DNA from: Streptomyces sp. NBC_00259
Lineage (GTDB): Bacteria > Actinomycetota > Actinomycetes > Streptomycetales > Streptomycetaceae
NCBI RefSeq assembly: GCF_036181745.1
Contig: NZ_CP108080.1
Span: 8,100,744-8,164,743, forward strand
Length of the DNA: 64,000 nucleotides
Direction: 5' to 3'
The stretch's first letter is position 1, and the number at the start of each line of letters is the position of its first letter. Both the position numbers and the translations under genes were made by a program. Below the pieces are notes generated by a model. That model was given only the letters and a program-made list of their open reading frames with translations. It made no database searches and was not told the DNA's origin. Of the stretch, positions 25,881 to 34,406 are shown one piece after another.

Positions 25881-27521
25881 ATGAGCACCTCTACCAAGGG
25901 CCTTGCCGCGGAGGCCTACGACGTGCTGGTGGTCGGCGCCGGTCCGGTCGGGCTGACCACGGCCATCCAACTGGCCACCCGAGGCCGCCGGGTCGGCATC
26001 GTCGAACGCTGGCCGCAGCAGTACCCGCTGCCGCGCGCCGTCGTCTTCGACCACGAGGCCGGCCGCATCCTGGCGTCGCTTGGGGTGGACATGGCCGCTG
26101 TCAGTGAACCCGCTGTGGACTACGAGTGGCGCAACGGAGAGGGTCAGCAACTCCTCCATTACGACTTCTCGGACGGCAGCCACTCCGGCTGGCCCAACCT
26201 GAGCGCGTTCAACCAGCCCACCTTGGAAGCGGCCTTGAACGAGCGCGTCCAGTCGCTGCCGGGGATCGACATCCTGCGCGGCTGGGAAGCCGTGGGCGTC
26301 CAGGCGGGCCCCACGGCGGTGGACGTCACGGTGGCGGAGAGCTCGGGAGACGAGCCCCTGCTCCGTGACGGGGTGCGCGCGCAGCGTACTCTCCGGGCCG
26401 CGTACGTCGTCGGCTGCGACGGTGCCAACAGCTTCATCCGCTCGTGCATGCGCACCTCGGTCACCGACCTCGGCTTCAAGTTCGACTGGCTGGTCCTCGA
26501 CGTCATACCCCATGACCGGGACCGCGAGTGGACGCCACGGAACCTGCAGCTCTGCGATCCGGCCCGGCCGACCACGGCGGTGGTCGGCGGCCCGGGCCGC
26601 CGTCGCTGGGAGTTCATGCGCCTGCCCGGCGAGTCCATCGCCGAGCTCAACCAGGCCAAGACCGCCTGGAAGCTGCTCGAGCCGTGGGACCTGCACCCGG
26701 ACAACGCCACCCTGGAGCGGCAAACCGTCTACACCTTCCAGGCGCGCTGGGCGGACTCCTGGCGCGAGGGCCGACTGCTGCTGGCCGGGGACGCGGCCCA
26801 CCAGATGCCGCCGTTCGCCGGGCAGGGCCTGTGCTCGGGCCTGCGTGACGCCATCAACCTGAGCTGGAAGCTCGACCTGGTGCTGTCCGGGAAAGCCGAG
26901 GACAGTCTGCTGGACACCTACACCACCGAGCGATGCCAGCATCTGCAGCATGCGATCGAGAAGTCTGTGGGCCTGGGGAGGGTCATCTGCGAGCCGGACC
27001 CGGCCGCGGCCGCCGAGCGCGACGCCCGCATGATCGCCGACCAGCAGGCAGGCCGCGTACCACAAGGAGATCAGTTCCTGGTGACCTTCACCGGCGGACT
27101 GCTGGACCGCGACTGCACCGGCGCCACGGCGGAGCCGACCGGGCAGCTCAGCCGGCAGGGACGGGTGCGGTTCGGGGACCGTACCGGCATGTTCGACGAA
27201 ACCGTCGGCATCGGGCTCACCCTGCTCACCACCGGTGATCCGCGTGACGGGCTCGACGAGGACACCCTGGCCTGGTGTGAAGAGGTCGGGCTCCGCCTGC
27301 TGAGGATCACCGACGACCCGGCGGCGAACGGCCCCGACGTCGTCGTCGATCTCGACCGCACCTACCTGGCCGACCTGGCCCGTACCGGCCTTGAGGCCAT
27401 GCTGGTGCGCCCCGACTTCTACATCTTCGGCGGCGCCAAGAGTACGGCCCACATCCCGCGTCTGGTGGGTGAGCTGCGCGGCCGGCTCACGGCGGTCCCC
27501 GCCCCGCAGCCGACCGCCTGA
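25881..27521 (+). CDS. FAD-dependent aromatic hydroxylase (MhpA-like)
   Basis: The 546-aa class A flavoprotein monooxygenase has an FAD Rossmann motif VVGAGPVG at 17-24, the dual-function DG motif (GCDGAN) at about 179-182, and GD motif LLAGDAAHQMPPFAGQGL at about 301-318. The length and the GQGLCSGLRDAxNLSWKLDL block match 3-(3-hydroxyphenyl)propionate hydroxylase and relatives, which add an ortho-OH to a phenol to make a catechol. ATG 25881 lies 29 bases after the dioxygenase with GGAAGC upstream. A strong hairpin follows, so this ends the operon. Confidence 0.92.
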   Translation: MSTSTKGLAAEAYDVLVVGAGPVGLTTAIQLATRGRRVGIVERWPQQYPLPRAVVFDHEAGRILASLGVDMAAVSEPAVDYEWRNGEGQQLLHYDFSDGSHSGWPNLSAFNQPTLEAALNERVQSLPGIDILRGWEAVGVQAGPTAVDVTVAESSGDEPLLRDGVRAQRTLRAAYVVGCDGANSFIRSCMRTSVTDLGFKFDWLVLDVIPHDRDREWTPRNLQLCDPARPTTAVVGGPGRRRWEFMRLPGESIAELNQAKTAWKLLEPWDLHPDNATLERQTVYTFQARWADSWREGRLLLAGDAAHQMPPFAGQGLCSGLRDAINLSWKLDLVLSGKAEDSLLDTYTTERCQHLQHAIEKSVGLGRVICEPDPAAAAERDARMIADQQAGRVPQGDQFLVTFTGGLLDRDCTGATAEPTGQLSRQGRVRFGDRTGMFDETVGIGLTLLTTGDPRDGLDEDTLAWCEEVGLRLLRITDDPAANGPDVVVDLDRTYLADLARTGLEAMLVRPDFYIFGGAKSTAHIPRLVGELRGRLTAVPAPQPTA

Positions 27522-27544
27522 GCCGCCGGCGCCATGTCGCCGTC

Positions 27545-27580
27545 CTCGGGGAGTGCCGGCCACGGCCGGCGCTCCCCGAG
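27545..27580 (+). terminator. Strong hairpin terminator after the hydroxylase
   Basis: Arms of 17 bases (from CTCGGGGAG to GGCCGGC and back) pair with one mismatch around a two-base loop. It lies 24 bases after the hydroxylase stop codon and separates the catabolic operon from the regulator. Confidence 0.8.
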
Positions 27581-27782
27581 CCGCCCGCGTGCCGCCGCGC
27601 GGAGTGCACAACCCCTGCCGGTGAACGGTGCGACCGTCCCGGCCGGGCAGCACGCCTCCCGCTGTCGGCCGCACGGTGCCCCCGTCAGCGGCGTGCTCAC
27701 TCTTCGGAGATATCCTCTGACCGGGGCGGCAGCGGCGAGCGGCCCGCTTGTCGGCTTCCCCGGCGACGGAGGGACGAGAAGC

Positions 27783-29088
27783 GTGACGGGTGAGTGGCTC
27801 CAGTGGTTGCGGCCGGATCCCGGCCGCCCCACCGAGTCAGTCGTGTCGCCGGCCGAGCTGGCCGCGGCACGCACAGAACTCGGCGCGGCCGCGGTCCAGT
27901 GGGCGCTCCAGAGCTCCGAGACCATCGCGGAGGAGGTCCTCAGCAAGGTGCCTGAGCACGGCGGCGGTCCCGATGCCGCGACCACCCTGCGACGTGTGAT
28001 CCAGTCCACGGTGCTCACGGGCTTGCGTCTGATGCTGTCCGACTTCAGCGGGCCCCTCCCCACCCTCGCCGAGGAAGCGCTGGAAGGATGCCGGGAGTTC
28101 GCGCGCCGCGGAATCCCGCTGGAGCTCGTCCTGCGCGGAGTGCGGCTCGGACACGCGCAGCTGGCGGACGGCCTGGCAGCAGGAGTCGAGAAGCACGTCC
28201 AGGCCGACCAGCGCCTGGCCGAGCTGCGCCGGCTCGAGGACATGATGTTCACCTACGTCGACGCACACTCGAGCGTGATGGCCGAGGAGTACATCGCCGA
28301 ACGGGACCGCTGGCGCGGCAGTGACGAAGCCGCCCGCCGCGCCGTCATCGACGAACTGCTGGCCGGCCGCCCGGTCGACCAGGAAGCCGCCGCCCGGCGT
28401 CTGCGATACGACCTGTCCGGCACGCACGTGGCCGCGGTGCTGTGGTGCGACGACACCGTCACCTCCGCGCCCGCCGCGGAACGGCTGCACCACGACGGCA
28501 TCCACCATGGCCTGCTCCCTGGAAGCGGCCAGGACGCTCATCATCCCGGCCCACGACAACAGTGTGTGGGTATGGTTCGCCGTCAGCGGCGAGACCGCCG
28601 AAGACCACATCCGACACCTGCGCAGCTCCCTGCCCGAGCCGGCAGGGGTGCGTGCGGCTCTCGGCCCGCCCGCACCAGGGCCCCACGGCATGCGCCGCAG
28701 CCATCTGGGGGCGTTGCAGGCACAACGGATGGCCTTGCACGCTTCGGGCTCCTGGCTCTGCGACTACCAGGACATCCGCCTGGCGGCCCTCGTCACGGCT
28801 GACTCCGAACACGCACGCTGGTTCGTACAGGAGGTCCTCGGGCCGCTGGCCTCCGAGGGAGCCCGCCTGCGTGAGCTGCGCGAAACCCTGCGCGTCTACC
28901 TCGCCGAGGAACGCAGCACCCGCACCGCGGCCGAACGCCTGCACATTGCCCGCAACACCGTCACTTACCGCGTCAAACGCGCGGAGGAACTGCTGCCCGT
29001 AACCACCACAGCAGTCAGCTCATTGGAAGTGCGCGTAGCGCTCGAAATCGCGGCTGCCTCGCCAACCGGCACGTCGGCCATCGAATAG
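27783..29088 (+). pseudogene. PucR/CdaR-type regulator with a frameshift
   Basis: The reading begins at GTG 27783 (GGAGGG upstream) with a helical N-terminal domain like those of PucR-family aromatic-operon activators (LSKVPEHGGG, LRRVIQSTVLTGLRL, ARRGIPLELVLRGVRLGHAQ). It changes frame near 28490-28515, then continues AARTLIIPAHDNSVWVWFAV to the C-terminal HTH_30 domain (ERLHIARNTVTYRVKRAEELL). Length is otherwise full (~434 codons) and there is one lesion, so this may be a recent mutation, a sequencing error, or a programmed shift. It sits just after the catabolic operon and is its likely regulator. Confidence 0.8.
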
Positions 29089-29250
29089 CTAGCGAGGGGA
29101 CCACCGGCTTTAGCCGGTTGGGGAATCGCTTCTCTGGGCTGCTCTGGCCTCAACTCGGCCTATGGATCTGCGCTGTTGACCTCAGCTAGATGTGCGGCGC
29201 GCGTATAGTGATCACGTGACTGTGACGCGGAAGGTTCGCCGGTACTCCTG

Positions 29251-29662
29251 GCGGCGTGTATGACTTGGGGCTGCACGTGGTGTGGTGCCCGAAGTACCGC
29301 CGCCGGGTGCTTGGTGGCCGTGTGAGCTGATCGAGCAGAAGGCCGCCGAGAAAGGCTGGGAGATCATCGCCCTTGAGGTGATGCCCGATCACGTTCACCT
29401 GTTCGTCAAGCACGATCCGAAAGCCTCCGCGTCGTACGTGGCGCACCAGTTCAAGGGCTTCACCTCCCGCGTACTGCGCGAGGAGTTCCCGCATCTGAAG
29501 TCGCGGATACCCACGCTGTGGTCGTCCTCGTTCTTCGTCGCCTCGGTCGGCGCGGTCAGCGCCGACACGATCGAGAAGTACATCAACACGCAGTGGGAAC
29601 GGCCCTCGACGAAGCAGGAGAAGGAGCAGGAGGAGGAGGCCGAGCGTGCACCGCGCATATAA
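29251..29662 (+). pseudogene. TnpA, Y1/HUH transposase (IS200/IS605), broken
   Basis: It reads YDLGLHVVWCPKYRRRVLGG, then after a small deletion ELIEQKAAEKGWEIIALE and MPDHVHLFVKHDPKASASYV. The HUH motif (HVH) and the nucleophile region (TIEKYINTQWERP) are visible. The frame is interrupted near 29322, where about five residues and the phase are lost. The C-terminus overlaps the tnpB start by 17 bases. Confidence 0.8.
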
Positions 29663-30852
29663 GTTCCTCCTCCGCCCCACCATCCGCCAGGCCGCCGCGC
29701 TGGGCGAGATGCTGCGGGATCACTGCTCCCTCTACAACGGTGCATTGCAGGAGCGTCGCGACGCCTACCAGCACGTCTCCAAGGTCACTGTCCGGTACGG
29801 GCAGCAGTCCGCGCAGCTCAAGACCATTCGGGCGTTCGATGCGGAGCGACAAGGCCGCTGGTCGTTCTCGTCGCAGCAGGCGACGCTTCGACGTCTCGAC
29901 AAGGCGTTCACGGCGTTCTTCCGCCGGGTAAAGGCCGGGGAGAAGCCGGGCTATCCCCGCTTCCGTGGCGTGAACTGGTTCGACACGGTGGACTTCCCGA
30001 AGGACGGCGACGGCTGCCGGTGGGACTCCACCCCGCACGATCCGGTGATCCGCGTCCGGCTGCAAGGTGTCGGGCACATTCGTGTGCACCAGCACCGGCC
30101 CGTGAAAGGCCGGGTCAAGACCATCAGCGTCAAGCGCGAGGGCAAGCAGTCTATGTGATCCTCGCCTGTGACGAGGTTCCCGCCGAACCGATCCCCGCCA
30201 CAGGCATGGTCACCGGCATCGACATGGGCATAGCCCACTTCCTCACCACCTCAGAGGGTGAGCACCAGCCGAACCCGAGGCACGGCAAGCGCAACGCCGA
30301 CGCTCTCGCCAAGGCTCAGCGGGCGCTCAAGGCGTTCCCGCGCCGGAGGCGGGAAAACCCGCACAGTCAAGCACCGCCGGGCGGTGGAGAAGGTCGCCAA
30401 GCTGCACCGCAAGGCGACGCCAGCGGACTGACCACGCGCATAAGACCGCGCTCGCGCTCGTCCGCACCTACGACGTGATCGCGCACGAGCGGCTGAGCAT
30501 CGCGAACATGGTCCGCACCCCCAAGCCCAAGCCCGATCCCGAGGCGCCCGGCAGCTTCCTGCCGAACGGTGCAGCGGCCAAGGCCGGGCTGAACAAAAGC
30601 ATCCACGATGCGGGTTGGGGGGTGTTCCTGGGCATCCCGCATAAGGCTGAGAGCGCCAATCGCAAGCTGATCCCGGTGAACCCCCGTAACACCTCCCGCA
30701 CCTGCCCCGCCTGCGGGCACGTGCCCGGCGAGAACCGCACCACCCAAGAGAAGTTCGAGTGCACCCGGTGTCGTCACACCGCCCATGCCGATCAGGTGGG
30801 CGCACTCAACGTCGCTATCAGGGCCGGGCTGGTCCTTCCCGACGTGGCCTGA
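29646..30852 (+). pseudogene. TnpB RNA-guided nuclease, frameshifted
   Basis: Three segments in different frames complete a TnpB protein: the N-terminal part (MHRAYKFLLRPTIRQAAALG to ~30158), the RuvC-I region (VTGIDMGIAHFLTTS, ~30205), and the C-terminal part from 30475 with RuvC-II Glu (AHERLSIANM), the zinc ribbon CPACGH...CTRCRH and the final Asp (ADQVGALNVA). Frameshifts lie near 30155 and 30350-30470. Catalytic residues are otherwise kept, so decay is recent. The guide (omega) RNA would extend through the right-end hairpin past 30852. Confidence 0.85.
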
Positions 30853-30941
30853 GCCACCGACAGGAGAAGCCCCCCGGATTTATCCGGAGGGAGGAGTCAC
30901 TGGCTGAAGGCTGTCCTTCGTACGCTTGCGGGTCCGCTGCA

Positions 30942-31094
30942 TCAAGCGGCCCGGGCGACCTGGCGCCGTCGGTCTTCCTCCACCTGCCGCTCGAGCTGCT
31001 GGATGGTGCTCTCGGTCTGCTGCAGCTGAAAGCGGAGCCAGTCGCGCAGGGCCTTGTGTTTCTGGAGCCGCTGCTCCGGGGCGAGGCCGGGCAT
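30942..31094 (-). CDS. Small coiled-coil protein (50 aa)
   Basis: The ATG at 31094 follows AAGGCGG and opens PGLAPEQRLQKHKALRDWLR, then FQLQQTESTIQQLERQVEED, ending in an Arg-rich tail. Gln and Leu spacing predicts one long amphipathic helix. The frame is shorter than most gene-calling cut-offs. It points away from the IS605 right end toward 30.9 kb. Function is unknown; a small DNA- or partner-binding protein is possible. Confidence 0.55.
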   Translation of the reverse strand: MPGLAPEQRLQKHKALRDWLRFQLQQTESTIQQLERQVEEDRRRQVARAA

Positions 31095-31163
31095 GGCGTG
31101 CCGCCTTCGCTATGCGGCCGCGGCGTCCGCCGGCACGGCATTGTGAACGCCGGGGTGGCGTGC

Positions 31164-31799
31164 TCAGGCGTGACGGGCCACTGCGTCGTACGCGGCGACG
31201 ATCAGCAGGGTGCACAGATCCACGATCTCCTCGACGCTGCCCGTCTGGCGGCCGAGCGTCCAGTCGACCAGGAGTTCGTTGACGCCGCCGACGAGTGCGA
31301 TCGCCATCATGGGCAGTTTCGGCGTCGTCCGTGTCCCCATGTGCCGGAGCGCGACCGCGGCGATGAAGTCGGCGAACTCGTGCATGACCGCGTGGCGGCG
31401 CTGTTCGAGGCGGGGGCCGACCCCGACCACCTCGATCAGCACGATGCGGGCCTTGCGCGGGTCGTCGGTCAGCGTGCGGACGAATACGTCCAGGCCGGCG
31501 CGGACCTGCGCTTCGAGCTCCGGACCGGCCTGGTCGGCTGCGGCGAAGGTCGCCACCTGGACCTCGCGGATCAGCTCGTCGTAGACCGTGGCGAGCAGAT
31601 CCTCCCGGTCGCGCAGCGATTCGTAGAAGTACCGCTCGGTGAGCCCGGCCTCCCGGCAGATGTTCTTCACCGACGTGGCCGCGTAGCCGGTGGTGCCGAA
31701 CAGCTCCAGCCCGGCGGCGATCAGCCGTGCTCGCCGCTCCTCGCGTCGCTGTGCCGCGTCACGGCCCCCGTACCGGCGTCCCCCGCCCCGTGCCGTCAC
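31164..31799 (-). CDS. TetR-family repressor
   Basis: The 211-aa product has the usual N-terminal HTH (residues 20-65, LELFGTTGYAATSVKNICRE then AGLTERYFYESLRDREDLL) and a C-terminal helical ligand domain. I chose GTG 31799, with GAGG eight bases upstream, because the frame extends far upstream through the SDR in antisense. It is divergent from the SDR at 31920, and a perfect inverted repeat (31846-31875) sits exactly between the two starts, so autorepression and control of the SDR-hydrolase pair is likely. Confidence 0.92.
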   Translation of the reverse strand: MTARGGGRRYGGRDAAQRREERRARLIAAGLELFGTTGYAATSVKNICREAGLTERYFYESLRDREDLLATVYDELIREVQVATFAAADQAGPELEAQVRAGLDVFVRTLTDDPRKARIVLIEVVGVGPRLEQRRHAVMHEFADFIAAVALRHMGTRTTPKLPMMAIALVGGVNELLVDWTLGRQTGSVEEIVDLCTLLIVAAYDAVARHA

Positions 31800-31845
31800 G
31801 CCCACCTCACTGCTTTCCTGTCGGACTCCTTGACAGCATGCCCGA

Positions 31846-31875
31846 CCAATCTGACACTGCTCCGTGTCAGATTGG
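31846..31875. promoter_or_regulatory. TetR operator: perfect 12+12 bp inverted repeat
   Basis: CCAATCTGACAC and GTGTCAGATTGG are exact complements around a TGCTCC spacer. It sits in the 120-base gap between the divergent TetR and SDR starts. Arm length and spacing suit a TetR dimer pair. Confidence 0.85.
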
Positions 31876-31919
31876 GGCTTGGCAGGCGGCCCGCACGAGG
31901 CGTGCAAGGACGGAGAGTC

Positions 31920-32858
31920 ATGACAGAGGAGTCGGTACGCCGTGCGACGGGAAGACCGCTGCCCCGCTCGGCCCGATCGCCGCTCGAGGGCCGGGTGGTC
32001 GCGGTCACCGGCGCGGGCCGCGGCATCGGCCGGGCCGTCGCGGACACCCTGGCGGGGGCCGGCGCCCTGGTCGCGCTCGGAGACCTGGACGAGGCGGCGG
32101 CCCGAACCGCGGCGGAGGAGATCTGCCGCACCGCGGACGGCCACGCGGCGGGCTTCGCCCTGGACGTCACGGACACCGCGTCGTTCGCGGCCTTCCTGGA
32201 CCGGGCGGAAGAGCGGTTCGGGCCCGTGGACGTACTGGTCAACAACGCCGGGATCATGTGGGTCGGGCCGTTCGCGGACGAGGCCGAGCAGACCGCGGTC
32301 CGCCAGTTCGACGTGAACGTGCACGGGGTGCTGCGCGGGATGAAGCTCGCGGCGCCCCGGATGCGCGCCCGCGGCACCGGACACATCGTCAACATTGCGT
32401 CCGCGGCCAGCAAAGTGACCCCCATGGGCGAGGCCACCTACGCCGCCACCAAGCACGCCGTCCACGGCTACAGCTCCGCGGTGCGGGCCGAACTGCGCGG
32501 CAGCGGTGTCCAGGTCTCCCTTGTCATGCCCGGTGTCGTGGACACCGAGCTGGCGGTCGGCACCAGCGCCGGCCCCACCCGCCGTCTGACCCCGCAGGAC
32601 GTCGCCCGAACGGTCCTGAGCGTGGTCCTGCGCCCCCGGCCCGAGGTGTTCGTACCGCGGCACATCGGTCTGGTCCCGTGGGTCTCCGCGCTGCTGCCGG
32701 CCAAGGCCCGGGCGGGGTGGCTGCGGTTGGTCGTGCCCGACCAGCTGGCCGCGCTCACGGACCCGTCGGTACGCGCCGCCTACGAGCGCGACAGCGGCGC
32801 CGCCGCGACACAAACCGGCGGCGCCGCCCCACAAACCAAGGGGAGGACCCAACGATGA
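31920..32858 (+). CDS. SDR family oxidoreductase with extended C-terminus
   Basis: The 312-aa product is a classical SDR with TGAGRGIG (residue ~32), NNAG (~105), a catalytic Ser in NIASAAS and YAATK (~185). A 40-residue C-terminal extension ends in a Thr/Gly-rich tail. The N-terminal 20 residues precede the fold. ATG 31920 follows GGAGAG. Its stop overlaps the next gene's ATG (ATGA), so the two are translationally coupled and TetR-controlled. Confidence 0.92.
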   Translation: MTEESVRRATGRPLPRSARSPLEGRVVAVTGAGRGIGRAVADTLAGAGALVALGDLDEAAARTAAEEICRTADGHAAGFALDVTDTASFAAFLDRAEERFGPVDVLVNNAGIMWVGPFADEAEQTAVRQFDVNVHGVLRGMKLAAPRMRARGTGHIVNIASAASKVTPMGEATYAATKHAVHGYSSAVRAELRGSGVQVSLVMPGVVDTELAVGTSAGPTRRLTPQDVARTVLSVVLRPRPEVFVPRHIGLVPWVSALLPAKARAGWLRLVVPDQLAALTDPSVRAAYERDSGAAATQTGGAAPQTKGRTQR

Positions 32859-34003
32859 GCGCGCCCAGAACCGAGCAGCCACCGCCCGGTGACACCCTCG
32901 GCGCCGGCATGCGCACGATCCCGGAATTCGAGGGCGTGCACAAGGTGTGGCCACGGGGCGACCGGCTCCAGGCCGTGCGCGAGGCCGCCCTCGCCTATCG
33001 CGAGCGCTTCCGCGGCCAGGGCCGGATCCACGCGGTGCGCAGCTTCGACATCGCGGCCGCGCCGTACCCTACCCGGTACGCCTTCCACGGCGCCGCGATC
33101 GGCCCGAACCCGTTCGTCAACATCGTCAACCGGGTACTGGTCGTGCACTTCGACGGCTTCGACAAAGTGCCCAGGACCTTGGTCTGGGAGCCCACCGTCG
33201 CCGCCGGGTCGAGCACCGCCCCCTTCTACGCCCAACTCAAGCGCCTGGCGGGCGACTTCCTCAGCGACCGGGTGTTCACCCGCTACTACCACGAGCCCGA
33301 GGAGGTGCTGCCCCTGTGCGGTCTGCGTCCGCAGGACGTCGACTACGTCAGCTTCGACCACCTGCACGTCCAGGACGTCCGGCTGATCATGGGCAGCTCC
33401 AAGCCCCTCCCCGGACAGCCGACCCCGCCCGAGCCGCTGTTCCCCCGCGCATCCCTGCTGGTGCACCGCAAGGAGCTGGGCACCTTCGCCTCGCCGCACC
33501 CGATGCAGTGGGCCTGGTACGTCGACGGCGGCATGGATGGTGTGCCCGAGGACCGCGTCGCCGCCTTCGACGAAGACGTGGAACTCGGCGTCGGCGTGAG
33601 CCTGCTGTGGACGCCCGGCCACACCGACGGCAACCACTCGCTCGTGCTCAACACCCCCGACGGCATCTGGGTCTCCTCGGAGAACGGGGTGGCGGCCGAC
33701 AACTGGCAGCCCGAGCTCTCCCGGATCCCCGGGGTCAGGCGGCACGCGCGGTTCTTCGGCCACGAGATCGTGCCCAACGCCAACACTCTCGAGGACTCCC
33801 TCGATCAGTACGACTCCATGGTCAAGGAGAAGACGCTCGCCGACCGCAGCGCCCGGGACCCGCGCTGGCTGCAGATCCTGCCGTCCTCGGAAATCGCCCG
33901 CTGGAAGCGGCAGTGGCCGGTCTGGCCCACGTACTCGCACGGCGGACTGCGCTACGGCAGCTTCCCGGGCGAGGCCGCGGACGGCCGAGGAGAGACCCGG
34001 TGA
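32855..34003 (+). CDS. Metallo-beta-lactamase-fold hydrolase
   Basis: The 382-aa protein has MBL-type metal motifs: a variant first motif FDHLHVQD (near residue 168) in place of HxHxDH, then TPGHTDGNHSLVL (near 256) and FGHEIVPN (near 305). The first-motif change and a long N-terminal domain suggest a distinct subfamily, possibly with one metal or altered chemistry. It overlaps the SDR by four bases. Together they may act on a hydroxy-ester or lactone: the SDR oxidises, the MBL enzyme hydrolyses. Confidence 0.82.
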   Translation: MSAPRTEQPPPGDTLGAGMRTIPEFEGVHKVWPRGDRLQAVREAALAYRERFRGQGRIHAVRSFDIAAAPYPTRYAFHGAAIGPNPFVNIVNRVLVVHFDGFDKVPRTLVWEPTVAAGSSTAPFYAQLKRLAGDFLSDRVFTRYYHEPEEVLPLCGLRPQDVDYVSFDHLHVQDVRLIMGSSKPLPGQPTPPEPLFPRASLLVHRKELGTFASPHPMQWAWYVDGGMDGVPEDRVAAFDEDVELGVGVSLLWTPGHTDGNHSLVLNTPDGIWVSSENGVAADNWQPELSRIPGVRRHARFFGHEIVPNANTLEDSLDQYDSMVKEKTLADRSARDPRWLQILPSSEIARWKRQWPVWPTYSHGGLRYGSFPGEAADGRGETR

Positions 34004-34258
34004 CGATCGCCCCACCCTCCGCACGATCGCCGCCGAGGGCGTCGAACCGGGTTCGTCGAGAACGCCGACCACGGGGGCGCCTTGAACGTTTTGCACAGGC
34101 CGGGCTGGTCCTCTGCGCGGAGGTTTTGGTCCCACCGAGAGGTCTCCCGAGTGACGCTCCTCAAGAATCCTCAGGGGATCGCCCGCCGATACCCCCGGAT
34201 GTTTGCGCACTGGCGCCAGGCACCGTGGCGATGCGGGGTCTGATGAGCAGAACGACGA
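34004..34258 (+). other. Truncated operon tail leading into intron relic
   Basis: A GTG at 34000 overlaps the MBL stop and starts a reading (VTIAP...) whose phase becomes uncertain within 20 codons; a neighbouring frame gives LRTIAAEGVEPG. This is probably the start of a third operon gene cut off near 34085. Downstream, readings such as LLKNPQGIARRYPRMFAHWR may be the end of an intron-encoded protein. Confidence 0.4.
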
Positions 34259-34293
34259 GAGCCGTGTAACGGGCGAACTGTTACGCACGGTTC
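34259..34293 (+). ncRNA. Group II intron domain V relic
   Basis: The 35-base segment folds as a group II domain V. An eight-pair lower stem (GAGCCGTG with CACGGTTC) carries the AGC catalytic triad, a two-base CG bulge lies on the 3' side, and a six-pair upper stem (TAACGG with CTGTTA) is capped by a GCGAA loop. These are the invariant features of domain V. No complete reverse transcriptase lies upstream, so only the intron's 3' end survives. Confidence 0.82.
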
Positions 34294-34385
34294 TGTGAGG
34301 GCCAAGAAGGTGACTGCTGCTTCCTCTTCGCGCGAAAGGCCTCAGTGTGCCTCATCGCCGTGAGACTCGGGCATGGCACGAGAGC

Positions 34386-34399
34386 GCACTCAGGAGTGC
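34386..34399 (-). terminator. Small hairpin after the dehydratase gene
   Basis: Six-base arms GCACTC and GAGTGC with a two-base loop lie eight bases beyond the leftward stop at 34407. It is a weak terminator candidate. Confidence 0.4.
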
Positions 34400-34406
34400 A
34401 TGAGGT

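Larger units (their letters stand above)
29098..30900 (+). mobile_element. IS605-type element, decayed (tnpA + tnpB)
   Basis: The left end carries a hairpin (ACCGGCT / AGCCGGT, 29103-29118) and the right end another (CCGGAT / ATCCGG, 30874-30887, followed by GTCAC at 30896-30900). This is the subterminal palindrome layout of single-strand IS200/IS605 elements. Between them lie a HUH transposase and a TnpB nuclease, overlapping and both damaged. No target duplication is expected for this family. Confidence 0.8.

Noticed and set aside
18035..29088. Secondary-metabolite biosynthetic cluster
   Set aside because: No PKS, NRPS, terpene or RiPP core genes are present; the enzyme set fits aromatic catabolism better.
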